From assembly GCF_001922345.1 (NCBI RefSeq), contig NZ_CP018811.1:1860001-1924000 (forward strand): a stretch of 64,000 bases of DNA, read 5' to 3'. Source of the stretch: Paraburkholderia sp. SOS3. Its GTDB lineage: Bacteria > Pseudomonadota > Gammaproteobacteria > Burkholderiales > Burkholderiaceae. Below are positions 20,487-29,104 of the stretch, piece by piece. Under the pieces are notes generated by a model, which had not been told where the DNA came from, did no database searches, and saw only the letters and a program-made list of their open reading frames with translations. Positions within the stretch are counted from its first letter, which is position 1. Every line of letters starts with the position of its first letter. Position numbers and translations under genes: made by a program.

Positions 20487-21380
20487 TCAATCGACGTTGA
20501 AATGCACGCGGATGTCCTGCGTGCTTTCGATGGCCTGGCCGTCTTTCATCGCGGGGAAGAAGCGCCACTTTTTCAAGGCATCGAGCAGCAGCTGATTGAG
20601 CCGCGGATTGTGCGTCGGCTTGATCAGTTCGACGTCGACCGAGCCATCGCGATGAACTGAAAAGCGCGCGGTCGCGACGGCTTGAAACGCGTCCTCGCGC
20701 AGATCGTCGGGCAAGGACGGCAACGGTTGCAGAATCGCGTGCGCGGGACCGTTGCCCGTGCTCGTCGATGCCCGATCGCTCGATGAATCTGCTCTAGCTG
20801 TTGCGGCTGACTTCGCCGGGCCATTCGGCTGCAGCGTGTTCGACGATGCAGATGCCACTGGGGCCGTAGCGGCCGGCTGCGCAGGGTTTGCGGTAGCCGT
20901 GGCCGTCGTCGGCGGCGGCGCCACAGGCTGCGCACGCTCATTGCCTTCGACGAGCGACGGTGTAGCGACCGGCGCTGCGGCGGGGCGCGACACATTGCGC
21001 GATGGCGCGGCAGTCGCGGGCGCAGGCGCGATACGGTGACGCGTCGATTGCGCAGGTTTTGTCGTGGCGGCCGGCGCAGCGGGCGCGGGCGTTGTGCGTG
21101 CCGCCGTTTCAGGCATGTGCGTGCCCGACTGCGGTGACGTCCGATGCGGCTCATCGGGCGGCAAGCGCACGAGCCGCACATCGAGCACGGCCGGCTGCTT
21201 CGTTGTATTCGCTTTGTCGTCGGCGTTCCATAGCCCGTGCACGAACCCGGCGGAAAATCCGATCCAGATCGAGACGGCCGCGAGCACGCAGACGAGCGCA
21301 CGCGGCCCACGCGCATCGAGCATCGTATGCACGCGATCGCGTTTATCGGTTACGCCCGCGGCCGCTACCTTACTGGTCAC
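20487..21380 (-). CDS. tonB: TonB-family energy transducer
   Basis: A 297-residue inner-membrane protein with one N-terminal transmembrane segment (about 30-50), a long proline/alanine/threonine-rich periplasmic linker (about 80-210) and a C-terminal TonB domain (about 220-297; TARFSVHRDGSVDVELIKPT, LLLDALKKWRFFPA). It carries proton-motive-force energy from ExbBD to an outer-membrane receptor. Its start overlaps the exbD end by 11 bases, and the whole set receptor-exbB-exbD-tonB reads leftwards as one operon. It is probably dedicated to the receptor encoded at the operon head. Confidence 0.9.
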   Translation of the reverse strand: MTSKVAAAGVTDKRDRVHTMLDARGPRALVCVLAAVSIWIGFSAGFVHGLWNADDKANTTKQPAVLDVRLVRLPPDEPHRTSPQSGTHMPETAARTTPAPAAPAATTKPAQSTRHRIAPAPATAAPSRNVSRPAAAPVATPSLVEGNERAQPVAPPPTTATATANPAQPAATAPVASASSNTLQPNGPAKSAATARADSSSDRASTSTGNGPAHAILQPLPSLPDDLREDAFQAVATARFSVHRDGSVDVELIKPTHNPRLNQLLLDALKKWRFFPAMKDGQAIESTQDIRVHFNVD

Positions 21381-21771
21381 GCTGAACAGCCACGAGGAAA
21401 TGTTCAGCGCCGCCTTCGCGCGCGTGCAGCATCGCCTGCACGACGATCCCGTTTGCGGCCGCCTGATCCGCCGCGATCACTACGTCGCCGCGCGGGCCGG
21501 CGAGTCGCCGGATCGTGGCCGCGACTTGATCGAGCGATACACGTTGACGGTTGATTTCGATGTGGCCGTCGCGCGCAATCGCGAGCGTCAGCGGCTGTTC
21601 GGTCGCGAGCGCTTCGGCATGCCCTTGCGGCAGCGTCAGGCGGATCGCGTCGAGTCGCTGCATCGATAGCGATGTCAACATGAAGGTCGCGAGCAGAAAA
21701 AACATCACGTCGATCATCGGGATGATCTCGATGCGCCCGCGCTTCGCGGTGCGTGAACGACGCAGTCTCAT
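21370..21771 (-). CDS. exbD: ExbD-family biopolymer transport protein
   Basis: A 133-residue protein with a short basic N-terminus (MRLRRSRTAKRGR), IEIIPMIDVMFFLLATF as the single transmembrane helix containing the essential aspartate (PMIDVMF), and a periplasmic domain (about 45-133). It forms the proton channel with ExbB and drives TonB. Its ATG overlaps the exbB stop (ATGA at 21768-21771) and its end overlaps tonB. Confidence 0.93.
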   Translation of the reverse strand: MRLRRSRTAKRGRIEIIPMIDVMFFLLATFMLTSLSMQRLDAIRLTLPQGHAEALATEQPLTLAIARDGHIEINRQRVSLDQVAATIRRLAGPRGDVVIAADQAAANGIVVQAMLHAREGGAEHFLVAVQRDQ

Positions 21772-22475
21772 GGCTTCGCGCCGATCGGTCTGGACGCGCC
21801 GATCCTGACGGCCGCGGCGCCCGAGATTGTGGAGGCGGACGCGGCCGACGCGGCAGCGGACGTGGAGGAAGCCTCCTCGCGCGCGAGCCTGATATCGGCG
21901 AGCCACGCGCTCGTGAAGGTCTCGAGCTCCTCGACGAGCCGGTCGATGCGCCGCGAAAAGTAGTTGAACGCGAACAGCGCAACGAGCGCGATCACGAGCC
22001 CGAGCGCGGTCGCAACGAGCGCCTGCGCGACGCCGCCGGTCACGCCGGTTGGATTGACGAGCCCGTTGCCGCCGATCAGCCGGAATGCGTGCATCATGCC
22101 GACGATTGTCCCCAGCAGACCGACGAGCGGCGCCGCCGTGACGATCGTCTCGAGCACCCACAGACCACGCGAGATGTCGCGTTGCACGTCGAGCGCGAGC
22201 GCGCTCGCGCGTTCCTCGATCCACCAGGCGGGCTTCGTGAACTCGGCGACGAGCGGCGTCAGCAGCCGGCGCAGCGCGTGTTGCGGCGCGAGCGTGGCGA
22301 TCAGCGCGCTGATATCGCCGCCGTACGACGCGATATCGGGCACGCGCGCGAATCGCCAGAACACATACAGCCGGTCGAGGATGATAAAAAGCGCGACGAG
22401 CGCAAGCAGCGTGAGCGGGTAGATGATCCACCCCGCGACGCGCGCTGCTTCCACGATACCTGTCCAGTCTTGCAT
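21768..22475 (-). CDS. exbB: ExbB-family MotA/TolQ proton channel protein
   Basis: A 235-residue inner-membrane protein starting MQDWTGIVEAARVAG. One hydrophobic helix near 15-35 (YPLTLLALVALFIILD) and the conserved MotA/TolQ/ExbB block (about 115-190) with TAAPLVGLLGTIVGMM and VAQALVATALGLVIALVALFAFNYF. The C-terminus carries an alanine/serine-rich tail of about 30 residues. It lies 28 bases after the receptor gene and overlaps exbD, completing a private TonB-ExbBD motor. Confidence 0.93.
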   Translation of the reverse strand: MQDWTGIVEAARVAGWIIYPLTLLALVALFIILDRLYVFWRFARVPDIASYGGDISALIATLAPQHALRRLLTPLVAEFTKPAWWIEERASALALDVQRDISRGLWVLETIVTAAPLVGLLGTIVGMMHAFRLIGGNGLVNPTGVTGGVAQALVATALGLVIALVALFAFNYFSRRIDRLVEELETFTSAWLADIRLAREEASSTSAAASAASASTISGAAAVRIGASRPIGAKP

Positions 22476-22503
22476 CGAACCTTCCTCGAGAATCTGACGC
22501 GGT

Positions 22504-24879
22504 TTAGAAATACTTCGTGATACCCGCATAGAACGCGCGATACGGGCCGAATTGCGGCGCACCGACGCCGATCCCGGAACCGTCGCGCAGCTCATAGACG
22601 CGGCCGAACGCGTTCACGACCGAGCCGCGTACGTCGACCTTGCCGACCAGCGGTGCATTGATGTGCTCGATCACGCCGAGATTGACCTGCGCATAGAGCG
22701 GCAGTTTGTCGGTATTCGCGAATCCCGAGCGCAGGCCGCTGCCGACCGTGCCGTCCGCGGTGAACGTGGTCGTGTGCCACGTGTACGAGCCGCCGAACGA
22801 CGCGGTCACGCGCTGATCGTGATCGAGGAATACGAAGTGATTCGAGATGAACGCGAGTTCGTCGGCGCCGAAGTTGAACTGCGCGGAGTCGATGTTCTTG
22901 CCTTGCGCGCGGCTATACGCGACGTTCAGGTAAGCCGCAATGTTCTCGTGCTTGTAGTTCGCGGTGAATTCGATGCCGTAGACGCGCCCATACTGATAGT
23001 TGAACGGCGCGAAGATCAGCGCGGTGCCGAACTGCCCCTCGTCGAGCAGGTTGTGCGCCTTCTTGTAGTACGCATCGAGCCCGACCGTCACGTCCGAGCC
23101 CAGACGCTGCGTGACGCCGATGTCGTAATAGTCGTCGCGCTCGGGCTGCACGGGGTCGTTTTGCGTGACCTCGGGCGCGTTGGTCGTGCCGGCGAAGCGG
23201 CCGATCGTGCCGCTCGACACCAGTTCGAACGACGGCGGCGTGAAGTAGCGCGCGTAACCGGCGTGCAGTGTCGTCGCCGGTGTCAGCTGATAGACGGCGC
23301 CGATGCGCGGACTGAGCTGATGCGCGCTGACGAACTCGTTCATGCCGTCGTAGCGCAGGCCGTAGTTCAGGGTCAGCTTCGGGGTGATCTTCCACTCGTC
23401 CTGCAGATACGCGCTATACAGATAACCGGTCTTGCTGCTCGAATCCTGCAGCGTGACCGGCACGTCCGATGCCTGATTGCCGTCCGCGTCGGTCGGAAAC
23501 ACCGACACCGTATCGCTGAACTGCGCATGTTCCTGCTGCAACTGCAGGCCGCCGCGCAGCGTGTGTGTGCTATTGAGCCGCCATGTCGTGTCGGCTTGCA
23601 GCGTGTTGGCGGTGTCGTTGTGGAAGTCGTTCGACGCGACGCCGTTGAAAATCAGATCGCCAACGGGATCGGGATTGAACTGCGTGCGCGTGTAGCGCGT
23701 GGACAGCGCGACCTGATAGTCGAAGTCGCCGCCGTTCGTGCCTTGCAGCGCGACGACCGCATAATTGTTCAGTTCCGACTGGGTTTCGTTCAGATTCGCC
23801 GAGTTGAAGGTCGGCGTGCCGGCCAGCGTGAACATCTGGGGCAGCCCCGGCGTGTTCGGAATCTCGAACTGATTGGCCGCGGTACCGAGCATCACGGAGA
23901 CGCGCGTCAACGGATTGATCAGGTACGACATGTAGCCGAACGCGTCGCCCTGGCGGGTGTGGTCGTGAATCGGCGACGGACTCGCGGTCGGTGCCTCGAT
24001 GCCGAGGTTGTTCACGCCGAGCGAGCCCGTAAAGAAATAGCTGAAGTCGCCCTTGCTGCCATACACGTCGGCGCTCGTGCGCAGCGTCTGATGGCTGCCG
24101 CCGAACACGTCGATCGAACCGCCGTCGCCGGTGTCGCCGTTCTTCGTATGGATGTCGACGATGCCGGCCGTGCGGTCGCCGTATTGGGCAGGCAGCGCGC
24201 CGGTCAGCAGATTGACCTGATCGATGATGCGCGTGTCGAGCGATTGACCGAAGCCGCTGATCGGCTCCGGAATCTGGATGCCGTTGATCCGGTATTGCAG
24301 GTCGGCGTGATCGCCGCGCACGTGCACCTGGCCGAACGAATCGTTGGCGACGCCGGGCGCCTGCAGCAGCACCTGGTTCAGCGGCGTGTTTTCGCCGAGC
24401 GGCATCGCCTGAATATCGGCGTTCGTGATGCGGTAAATGCTGCTGCCGGTTTCGGGCAAGAGCCCATTGCGTGCCTGGTCGAGGCGCTTCGCGTAGACAT
24501 TGACGTCGAGCGTGTCGTCCTTCTTCAGCTTGAGTGCTAGCGGCGCGGCGGTTCCACCTGTCGTGTCGGCGAGCTTCGTCGTCGCCTCGAAGCCCGTCGC
24601 CGTGACGGCGATGGCGTATGCGCCTGGTGCTACGTCGTTCAGCTCGAAATGGCCGTTGGCATCGGTATGGGCATGGCCGGCGTCGCTGCCGCTCGAGGTT
24701 TTCAAGCTCACCTGTGCGTTGGCGATCGGTTTGCCGTTCGCGTCTTCGACCGAACCGCTCACGGTGGTGGCCGCGCGCGCAGCGCCGTTCGTGGCCGCGC
24801 CGGCCGCCCATGTCTGATTGCCTGCAAGCGCCGCAAACAGCAACACGGCCGCCTGCGCAATGTGTGTGCGAGATTTCAT
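22504..24879 (-). CDS. TonB-dependent outer-membrane receptor with carboxypeptidase-like N-terminal domain
   Basis: A 791-residue receptor. A signal peptide (to about AWA, residue 26) is followed by a carboxypeptidase-regulatory-like beta domain (about 38-115; SGSVEDANGKPIANAQV), a plug domain (about 125-250; LNQVLLQAPGV, VHVRGDHADLQYRINGI) and a beta-barrel ending AFYAGITKYF with terminal phenylalanine. GYARYFTPPSFEL is a typical barrel segment. Exported to the outer membrane, it imports an unknown ligand with the TonB/ExbBD set encoded just downstream. No substrate-processing gene lies nearby. The ATG at 24879 is preferred; a TTG lies 9 bases upstream. Confidence 0.9.
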   Translation of the reverse strand: MKSRTHIAQAAVLLFAALAGNQTWAAGAATNGAARAATTVSGSVEDANGKPIANAQVSLKTSSGSDAGHAHTDANGHFELNDVAPGAYAIAVTATGFEATTKLADTTGGTAAPLALKLKKDDTLDVNVYAKRLDQARNGLLPETGSSIYRITNADIQAMPLGENTPLNQVLLQAPGVANDSFGQVHVRGDHADLQYRINGIQIPEPISGFGQSLDTRIIDQVNLLTGALPAQYGDRTAGIVDIHTKNGDTGDGGSIDVFGGSHQTLRTSADVYGSKGDFSYFFTGSLGVNNLGIEAPTASPSPIHDHTRQGDAFGYMSYLINPLTRVSVMLGTAANQFEIPNTPGLPQMFTLAGTPTFNSANLNETQSELNNYAVVALQGTNGGDFDYQVALSTRYTRTQFNPDPVGDLIFNGVASNDFHNDTANTLQADTTWRLNSTHTLRGGLQLQQEHAQFSDTVSVFPTDADGNQASDVPVTLQDSSSKTGYLYSAYLQDEWKITPKLTLNYGLRYDGMNEFVSAHQLSPRIGAVYQLTPATTLHAGYARYFTPPSFELVSSGTIGRFAGTTNAPEVTQNDPVQPERDDYYDIGVTQRLGSDVTVGLDAYYKKAHNLLDEGQFGTALIFAPFNYQYGRVYGIEFTANYKHENIAAYLNVAYSRAQGKNIDSAQFNFGADELAFISNHFVFLDHDQRVTASFGGSYTWHTTTFTADGTVGSGLRSGFANTDKLPLYAQVNLGVIEHINAPLVGKVDVRGSVVNAFGRVYELRDGSGIGVGAPQFGPYRAFYAGITKYF

Positions 24880-25202
24880 ACCGGACAAGTAGTTTGAGTT
24901 GTTGATCTTTTTTTAAGGACTCCGCCCCGGGCGCCTGGCCCTTTAGCCTGTGGTCTTCAGGCGGCGGACTCCGTCGATGCGCGCCATCCATCGTGGCCGA
25001 TGCCCCGGCTCACGCGTCATTCATCGAAGCGCAGCGTGCGAATGATATAACATAACATTTCACGGCGGCATTAAATATTTATGGGAAGCTGCGCGAGACA
25101 GGCGTGATGCAGCGGAGTGGATGAGGGTGTGTTGACGGCGCAGTGCGACGCATGCAACGCTTGAACAAAATCATGACCCACTCGCCGAACAGGAGACGCT
25201 CG
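24880..25202. other. Divergent intergenic region between receptor and glutathione transferase
   Basis: Contains the direct repeat GGACTCCG (24919-24926 and 24966-24973) about 47 bases apart, flanking a GC-rich segment that could fold in the receptor leader, and an AT-rich patch (about 25045-25080) suited to promoters. No known riboswitch class was recognised. Confidence 0.4.
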
Positions 25203-25907
25203 ATGGCCGATCTATCCGCTTTTCCGATTACAACCCGGTGGCCTGCACGGCATCCCGACCGGATCCAGCTGTATTCGTTGCCGACGCCAAATGGCGTGAA
25301 GGTCTCGATCATGCTCGAGGAGACCGGCTTGCCGTATGAGCCGCATCGCGTGAGCTTCGACACCGGCGACCAGAAGTCTCCCGAGTTTCGATCGGTCAAT
25401 CCGAATGCAAAGATTCCGGCCATCATCGACCCGAACGGTCCGCAAGGCGAGCCGCTCGCGTTGTTCGAGTCGGGCGCGATCCTCGTCTATCTCGCGGACA
25501 AGAGCGGTCAGTTGATGCCGCAAAAGCCCGCGGGCCGCTACGAAACCATTCAGTGGCTGATGTTCCAGATGGGAGGCATTGGGCCGATGTTCGGACAAGT
25601 CGGGTTCTTCAATAAGTTCGCCGGTAAGGACTACGAGGACAAGCGGCCGCGCGACCGGTATGTCGCCGAAGCGAGGCGGCTGCTCGATGTGCTCAACGAT
25701 CGGCTCGCGGGCCGCGAGTGGGTCATGGGCGACATGTTGACGATCGCCGACATCGCCGTTTTTCCATGGGTGCGCAATCTGACCGGTTTCTACGAAGCAG
25801 GCGAACTGGTCGGCATTACGGACTTCCCTCATGTCACGCGTGCGCTCGATGCGTTCGTTGCGCGTCCCGCCGTTGCCCGCGGTTTGAATATTCCGCAGCC
25901 GGTTTGA
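25203..25907 (+). CDS. Glutathione S-transferase, YfcG/YghU (nu) type
   Basis: A 234-residue cytoplasmic protein. An N-terminal thioredoxin-like domain (about 20-100) contains QLYSLPTPNGVKVSIMLEETGL and NPNAKIPAI, then ESGAILVYLADKSG, the glutathione-binding ES pair; a helical C-terminal domain follows (about 105-225; MLTIADIAVFPWV). TPNG at the active site is typical of nu-class enzymes with disulfide reductase activity (YfcG, YghU). AGGAGACG precedes the ATG at 25203; an in-frame ATG upstream is less well supported. It stands alone. Confidence 0.9.
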   Translation: MADLSAFPITTRWPARHPDRIQLYSLPTPNGVKVSIMLEETGLPYEPHRVSFDTGDQKSPEFRSVNPNAKIPAIIDPNGPQGEPLALFESGAILVYLADKSGQLMPQKPAGRYETIQWLMFQMGGIGPMFGQVGFFNKFAGKDYEDKRPRDRYVAEARRLLDVLNDRLAGREWVMGDMLTIADIAVFPWVRNLTGFYEAGELVGITDFPHVTRALDAFVARPAVARGLNIPQPV

Positions 25908-26254
25908 ATCACAGCTTCGACGCCCGCGCGTGGCCGCCCGGTCATGCGCTTACTCCCGCATGTGCCTTCGCAGGATCGAGGCGAACAGCCGGCGATATCG
26001 CCACACACTGGCCGAACGGCATATTGCGGCGGACCCTGAAGATCGAAGATGATAGACCGCAGTTGCACAGGCGGTCGCCTGCTTTCCTGCCTGTCTAAAC
26101 CTGTTAGTTAGTTACCCGTATCGATCTCGGAATTGCCGCGTGATCGCTGTGACTGCCTGTCCGCTTTTCTTGTCGGATCGCATCTGAAAAGCGTCGCAGT
26201 GAGACATCGTTTGTTGTATAGCGGCACGGAGTGAACCTGCCTCACTCTGCACTA
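25908..26254. other. Intergenic region before the HigBA module
   Basis: About 350 bases with no convincing gene or terminator. Base composition falls towards the right end, where the toxin-antitoxin promoter begins. GTTAGTTAGTTAC at 26103-26115 is a short tandem repeat. Confidence 0.4.
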
Positions 26255-26283
26255 TTGTAAATCGTTAGTTTACAGTCTATAGT
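26255..26283 (+). promoter_or_regulatory. Promoter with embedded palindromic operator for higBA
   Basis: TTGTAA (-35, 26255-26260) and TATAGT (-10, 26278-26283) are separated by 17 bases. Within them GTAAATCGTTAGTTTAC (26257-26273) is an interrupted palindrome with GTAAA/TTTAC arms. Its position between -35 and -10 is what is expected for autorepression by HigA. Confidence 0.65.
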
Positions 26284-26341
26284 GATGTCGGTGCGGGGAT
26301 GTGACAACGCCGTGAGGCAGGCGCGGTCCCGGAAGTCGAAG

Positions 26342-26620
26342 ATGATCCAATCATTCAAGCACAAAGGCCTCGAGCGTTTTTTTCGGACGGGTTGCGAAAA
26401 GGGTATTCAGTCGTCTCATGCAGCAAAGTTAAGCCGTCAGCTGGGCGTGTTGAACAACGCAAAATTGCCGGCGGACATGAACCAGTTCGGCTGGGGTTTG
26501 CATGCGTTGCAGGGTAAGCGGAAAGACTGCTGGTCGGTTCAGGTCAACGGTAACTGGCGTTTGACGTTCGAATTCGAAGAGGGTCACGCAGAACTCGTCA
26601 ATTACGAGGATTATCACTGA
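26342..26620 (+). CDS. higB: HigB-type mRNA interferase toxin (RelE/ParE superfamily)
   Basis: A 92-residue basic protein starting MIQSFKHKGLERFF. The segment KRKDCWSVQVNGNWRLTFEFEEGHAELVNYEDYH carries the HigB pattern, with the W-R-L-T-F core strand and a C-terminal YEDYH. Toxins of this family cut mRNA on the ribosome and block growth until neutralised by HigA. It precedes its antitoxin, the reverse of most toxin-antitoxin pairs but the normal order for higBA. Confidence 0.92.
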   Translation: MIQSFKHKGLERFFRTGCEKGIQSSHAAKLSRQLGVLNNAKLPADMNQFGWGLHALQGKRKDCWSVQVNGNWRLTFEFEEGHAELVNYEDYH

Positions 26621-26693
26621 CGTGTACGTGTTTTCCTCTATTGGTTGCTTTGTCTGGAAGAGCGTTTCATCGGTTTTTTCTGAAGAGGTTTCT

Positions 26694-27014
26694 ATGGCCA
26701 AGATGTTTAATCCTCCGCATCCCGGCACGATCCTGCGCGAAGATGTGTTGCCGGCGCTGCAGTTGAGCGTGACGGAGGCTGCAAGCCAGCTCGGCGTATC
26801 GCGCGTGATGCTGTCGCGCGTCTTGCATGAGCGCGCCAGTGTGACGCCGGAGATGGCGTTGCGTATCGAAGCATGGCTCGGCGTCGATCGTGGCGGCCGT
26901 GCCGACTTGTGGCTCGCTTTGCAGTCCGACTACGATCTGTGGCAAGCGCGCAAGCATGCACCGAAGAAGGTCAAGCCGGCGCCGATGCCCGAGCCCGTCG
27001 ATGCCGCTGCGTGA
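26694..27014 (+). CDS. higA: HigA-type antitoxin and autorepressor (HTH-XRE)
   Basis: A 106-residue protein starting MAKMFNPPHPGTILRED. The helix-turn-helix is in VTEAASQLGVSRVMLSRVLHERASVTPEMALRIE (about 28-60), the HigA/VapI signature. GAAGAGG precedes the ATG at 26694, 73 bases after the toxin stop. It binds and neutralises HigB and, with it, should bind the operator at 26257-26273. The last 20 residues are lysine/proline-rich and vary in the family. Confidence 0.92.
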   Translation: MAKMFNPPHPGTILREDVLPALQLSVTEAASQLGVSRVMLSRVLHERASVTPEMALRIEAWLGVDRGGRADLWLALQSDYDLWQARKHAPKKVKPAPMPEPVDAAA

Positions 27015-27099
27015 CGTGCAGCCGATGCGCATGCCATGCCGCAGTAGCGAATGCACGCGGCGTGGCGCGGTTGTTATGCCGGTAGCAATGCGGATCGCG

Positions 27100-27966
27100 T
27101 CAGCGCCTCGTTGCAGATACGAACGTGGCAATTGCGTCGTCAAGCGCCTGTGTTGCTTCGACATGGGGCGAATGCCCGCAGTTGTTTAGCTTGACGAGCC
27201 GCGTGTGCGGTACCTCATCGGCGATTCCGTCGATTTGCGCCATCGTGGCGTAGTGATCGTCGCAGCCTTGCACGGCGAGCAACGGGCATTGAATCGCATG
27301 CAGCTGACTAACGATGTTCCATGTGCGGAACGTTGGGCTCAACCAGATATCGCTCCAGCCGTAAAACGCCGAGTCGACGTCGGCATGGTAGCGGGCGAGC
27401 TTGTCGCGCAGATCTTTTTGCTCGTAGGCGATCCTCGTCTGCGCCACCTCCGCGACCGACACATCCTCGACGAAAATATGCGGTGCAATGGTCACTGCTC
27501 CCGCGAGCGCGTCCGGAAATGCGCTCGCATAGAGCAGCGCAATCGACGCGCCGTCGCTGTGGCCAATGATCCACATCCGCTCGCGCTCGTGCGCGACGAC
27601 GTTCAGCGCGTCGAGCAACGCCGGCAAGACGTCGTGTGCTTGCGTCGACAGGTAGTTGAACGGAAGTGTCGTGCCGTGCGGGCGAGGCGTCGAACGCCCG
27701 TAGCCGGGCCGTGAGTAGAGCAGGCCGCGCATGCCGAGACGATCGCACAGCGACTGCGGCCAGTCTTTCCACATCGAGACCGAACCGAGCCCTTCGTGCA
27801 GAAACACAGCGAGCGGCGCTTCGCGCAGATGCGGGTTCAGCCACCGGTACTCGAGTGTCAGCGCGGTTCGTCCGGCGCTTGCGGCGAGTGCCGTCAATGC
27901 GCTGTCGGATTCTGACGGGTAGCTGCGCGCGGCGGCGGTGGAAGCGGGGTTCGGCGGGCTATGCAT
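27100..27966 (-). CDS. Alpha/beta-hydrolase
   Basis: A 288-residue cytoplasmic hydrolase. The nucleophile elbow is GHSDGAS, the oxyanion region is FLHEGLGS near 55, and the likely catalytic acid and histidine are in QGCDDHY and NCGHSPH. The family covers esterases, lyases and dehalogenases, and the substrate cannot be told from sequence. It stands alone, convergent with higA, and its ATG at 27966 follows AAGGAC on the minus strand. Confidence 0.85.
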   Translation of the reverse strand: MHSPPNPASTAAARSYPSESDSALTALAASAGRTALTLEYRWLNPHLREAPLAVFLHEGLGSVSMWKDWPQSLCDRLGMRGLLYSRPGYGRSTPRPHGTTLPFNYLSTQAHDVLPALLDALNVVAHERERMWIIGHSDGASIALLYASAFPDALAGAVTIAPHIFVEDVSVAEVAQTRIAYEQKDLRDKLARYHADVDSAFYGWSDIWLSPTFRTWNIVSQLHAIQCPLLAVQGCDDHYATMAQIDGIADEVPHTRLVKLNNCGHSPHVEATQALDDAIATFVSATRR

Positions 27967-28256
27967 CGCGTCGGAGTCCTTGGCGGACGGCGGTTTTCGG
28001 GTTCCCGGCAGCGTGACTTACGTATCGCGGCATTGCGCCGGGCTTGTTTTCGACGGCGTGCGACGCGGTTTGCCCCGTAGAGGTGCGCATTGCCAAATGC
28101 ACGGTTTCAGTCTAGCTTATTCCGCCACCGCATATAGTTAAAGCGCGAAATGCGTTGCTGAAATATAAGTCGTTTGCTACAGTCCGCGCACTCTGCGGCA
28201 TGCATGATGCTGCGGTCATCGCCTTGACGGATAAAACAAATTATCGGAGCTCACTC

Positions 28257-29036
28257 ATGAAGTCGATTCGATCTCTTCTGCTCATCGGCCTGCTGCAGGT
28301 TGCGACCGCAACCGCCGCGTTTGCGGCGGACGGCCTCGCGCAGGTCAAATCCGCCGGCGTGTTCAAGATCGGCACAGAGGGCACGTACGCGCCGTTCTCG
28401 TTTCATGACGCGTCCGGGCAACTGACGGGCTTCGACGTCGAGATCGGCCGCGAAATCGCGAAGCGCATGGGCGTGAAGCCGGAGTTCGTCGAAGGAAAGT
28501 GGGACGGCCTGATTGCCGGTCTCGACGTGAACCGCTACGACGCGGTGATCAACGAAGTCGCGATTACCGACGCGCGCAAGGTCAAATACGACTTCTCCGA
28601 CCCGTATATCGTGTCGCACGCGGCGCTGATCGTCCGTTCGGACAATACGACGATCAAATCGTTCGACGACCTGAAGGGCAAGAAGTCGGCCAATACGCTC
28701 ACGAGCAATTTCGGCAAACTCGCGGCCGCGCACGGCGCGGAAGTCGTGCCGGTGCAGGGTTTCAACGAGTCGATCGATCTGCTGACCTCGGGGCGCGTCG
28801 ATGCAACCGTCAACGATTCGCTGTCGTTCCTCGACTTCAAGAAGCACAAGCCGGACGCGAAGGTGAAGATTGCCGCGATCGACACGGGCGAGCAAAGCGA
28901 CAAGTCCGCCGTGCTGATCCGCAAGGGCAATCCTGAACTGAAAGCCGCCATCGACAAGGCACTGCGCGATATGAAGGCCGACGGCACATATGCGAAGATC
29001 TCCGACAAGTACTTCGGCAAAGACGTCTCGCAATGA
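28257..29036 (+). CDS. tcyJ: Amino-acid ABC transporter periplasmic binding protein (cystine type)
   Basis: A 259-residue protein with a signal peptide ending AFAA (residue 22) and a periplasmic SBP_bac_3 domain: VFKIGTEGTYAPFSFHD, LTGFDVEIGREIAKRMG, WDGLIAGLDVNRYDAVINEVAIT. TCGGAGC precedes the ATG at 28257. The same strand continues with a permease and an ATPase, both closest to the L-cystine system TcyJLN (FliY-YecS-YecC). Cystine is the most likely ligand by the permease; another polar amino acid remains possible. Confidence 0.85.
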   Translation: MKSIRSLLLIGLLQVATATAAFAADGLAQVKSAGVFKIGTEGTYAPFSFHDASGQLTGFDVEIGREIAKRMGVKPEFVEGKWDGLIAGLDVNRYDAVINEVAITDARKVKYDFSDPYIVSHAALIVRSDNTTIKSFDDLKGKKSANTLTSNFGKLAAAHGAEVVPVQGFNESIDLLTSGRVDATVNDSLSFLDFKKHKPDAKVKIAAIDTGEQSDKSAVLIRKGNPELKAAIDKALRDMKADGTYAKISDKYFGKDVSQ

Positions 29037-29104
29037 GCGCGACTGCGTACACGCCTGATCGCTTTGACGCCGCATTGACAACACGAATCACGCGAGCCTG
29101 AATC

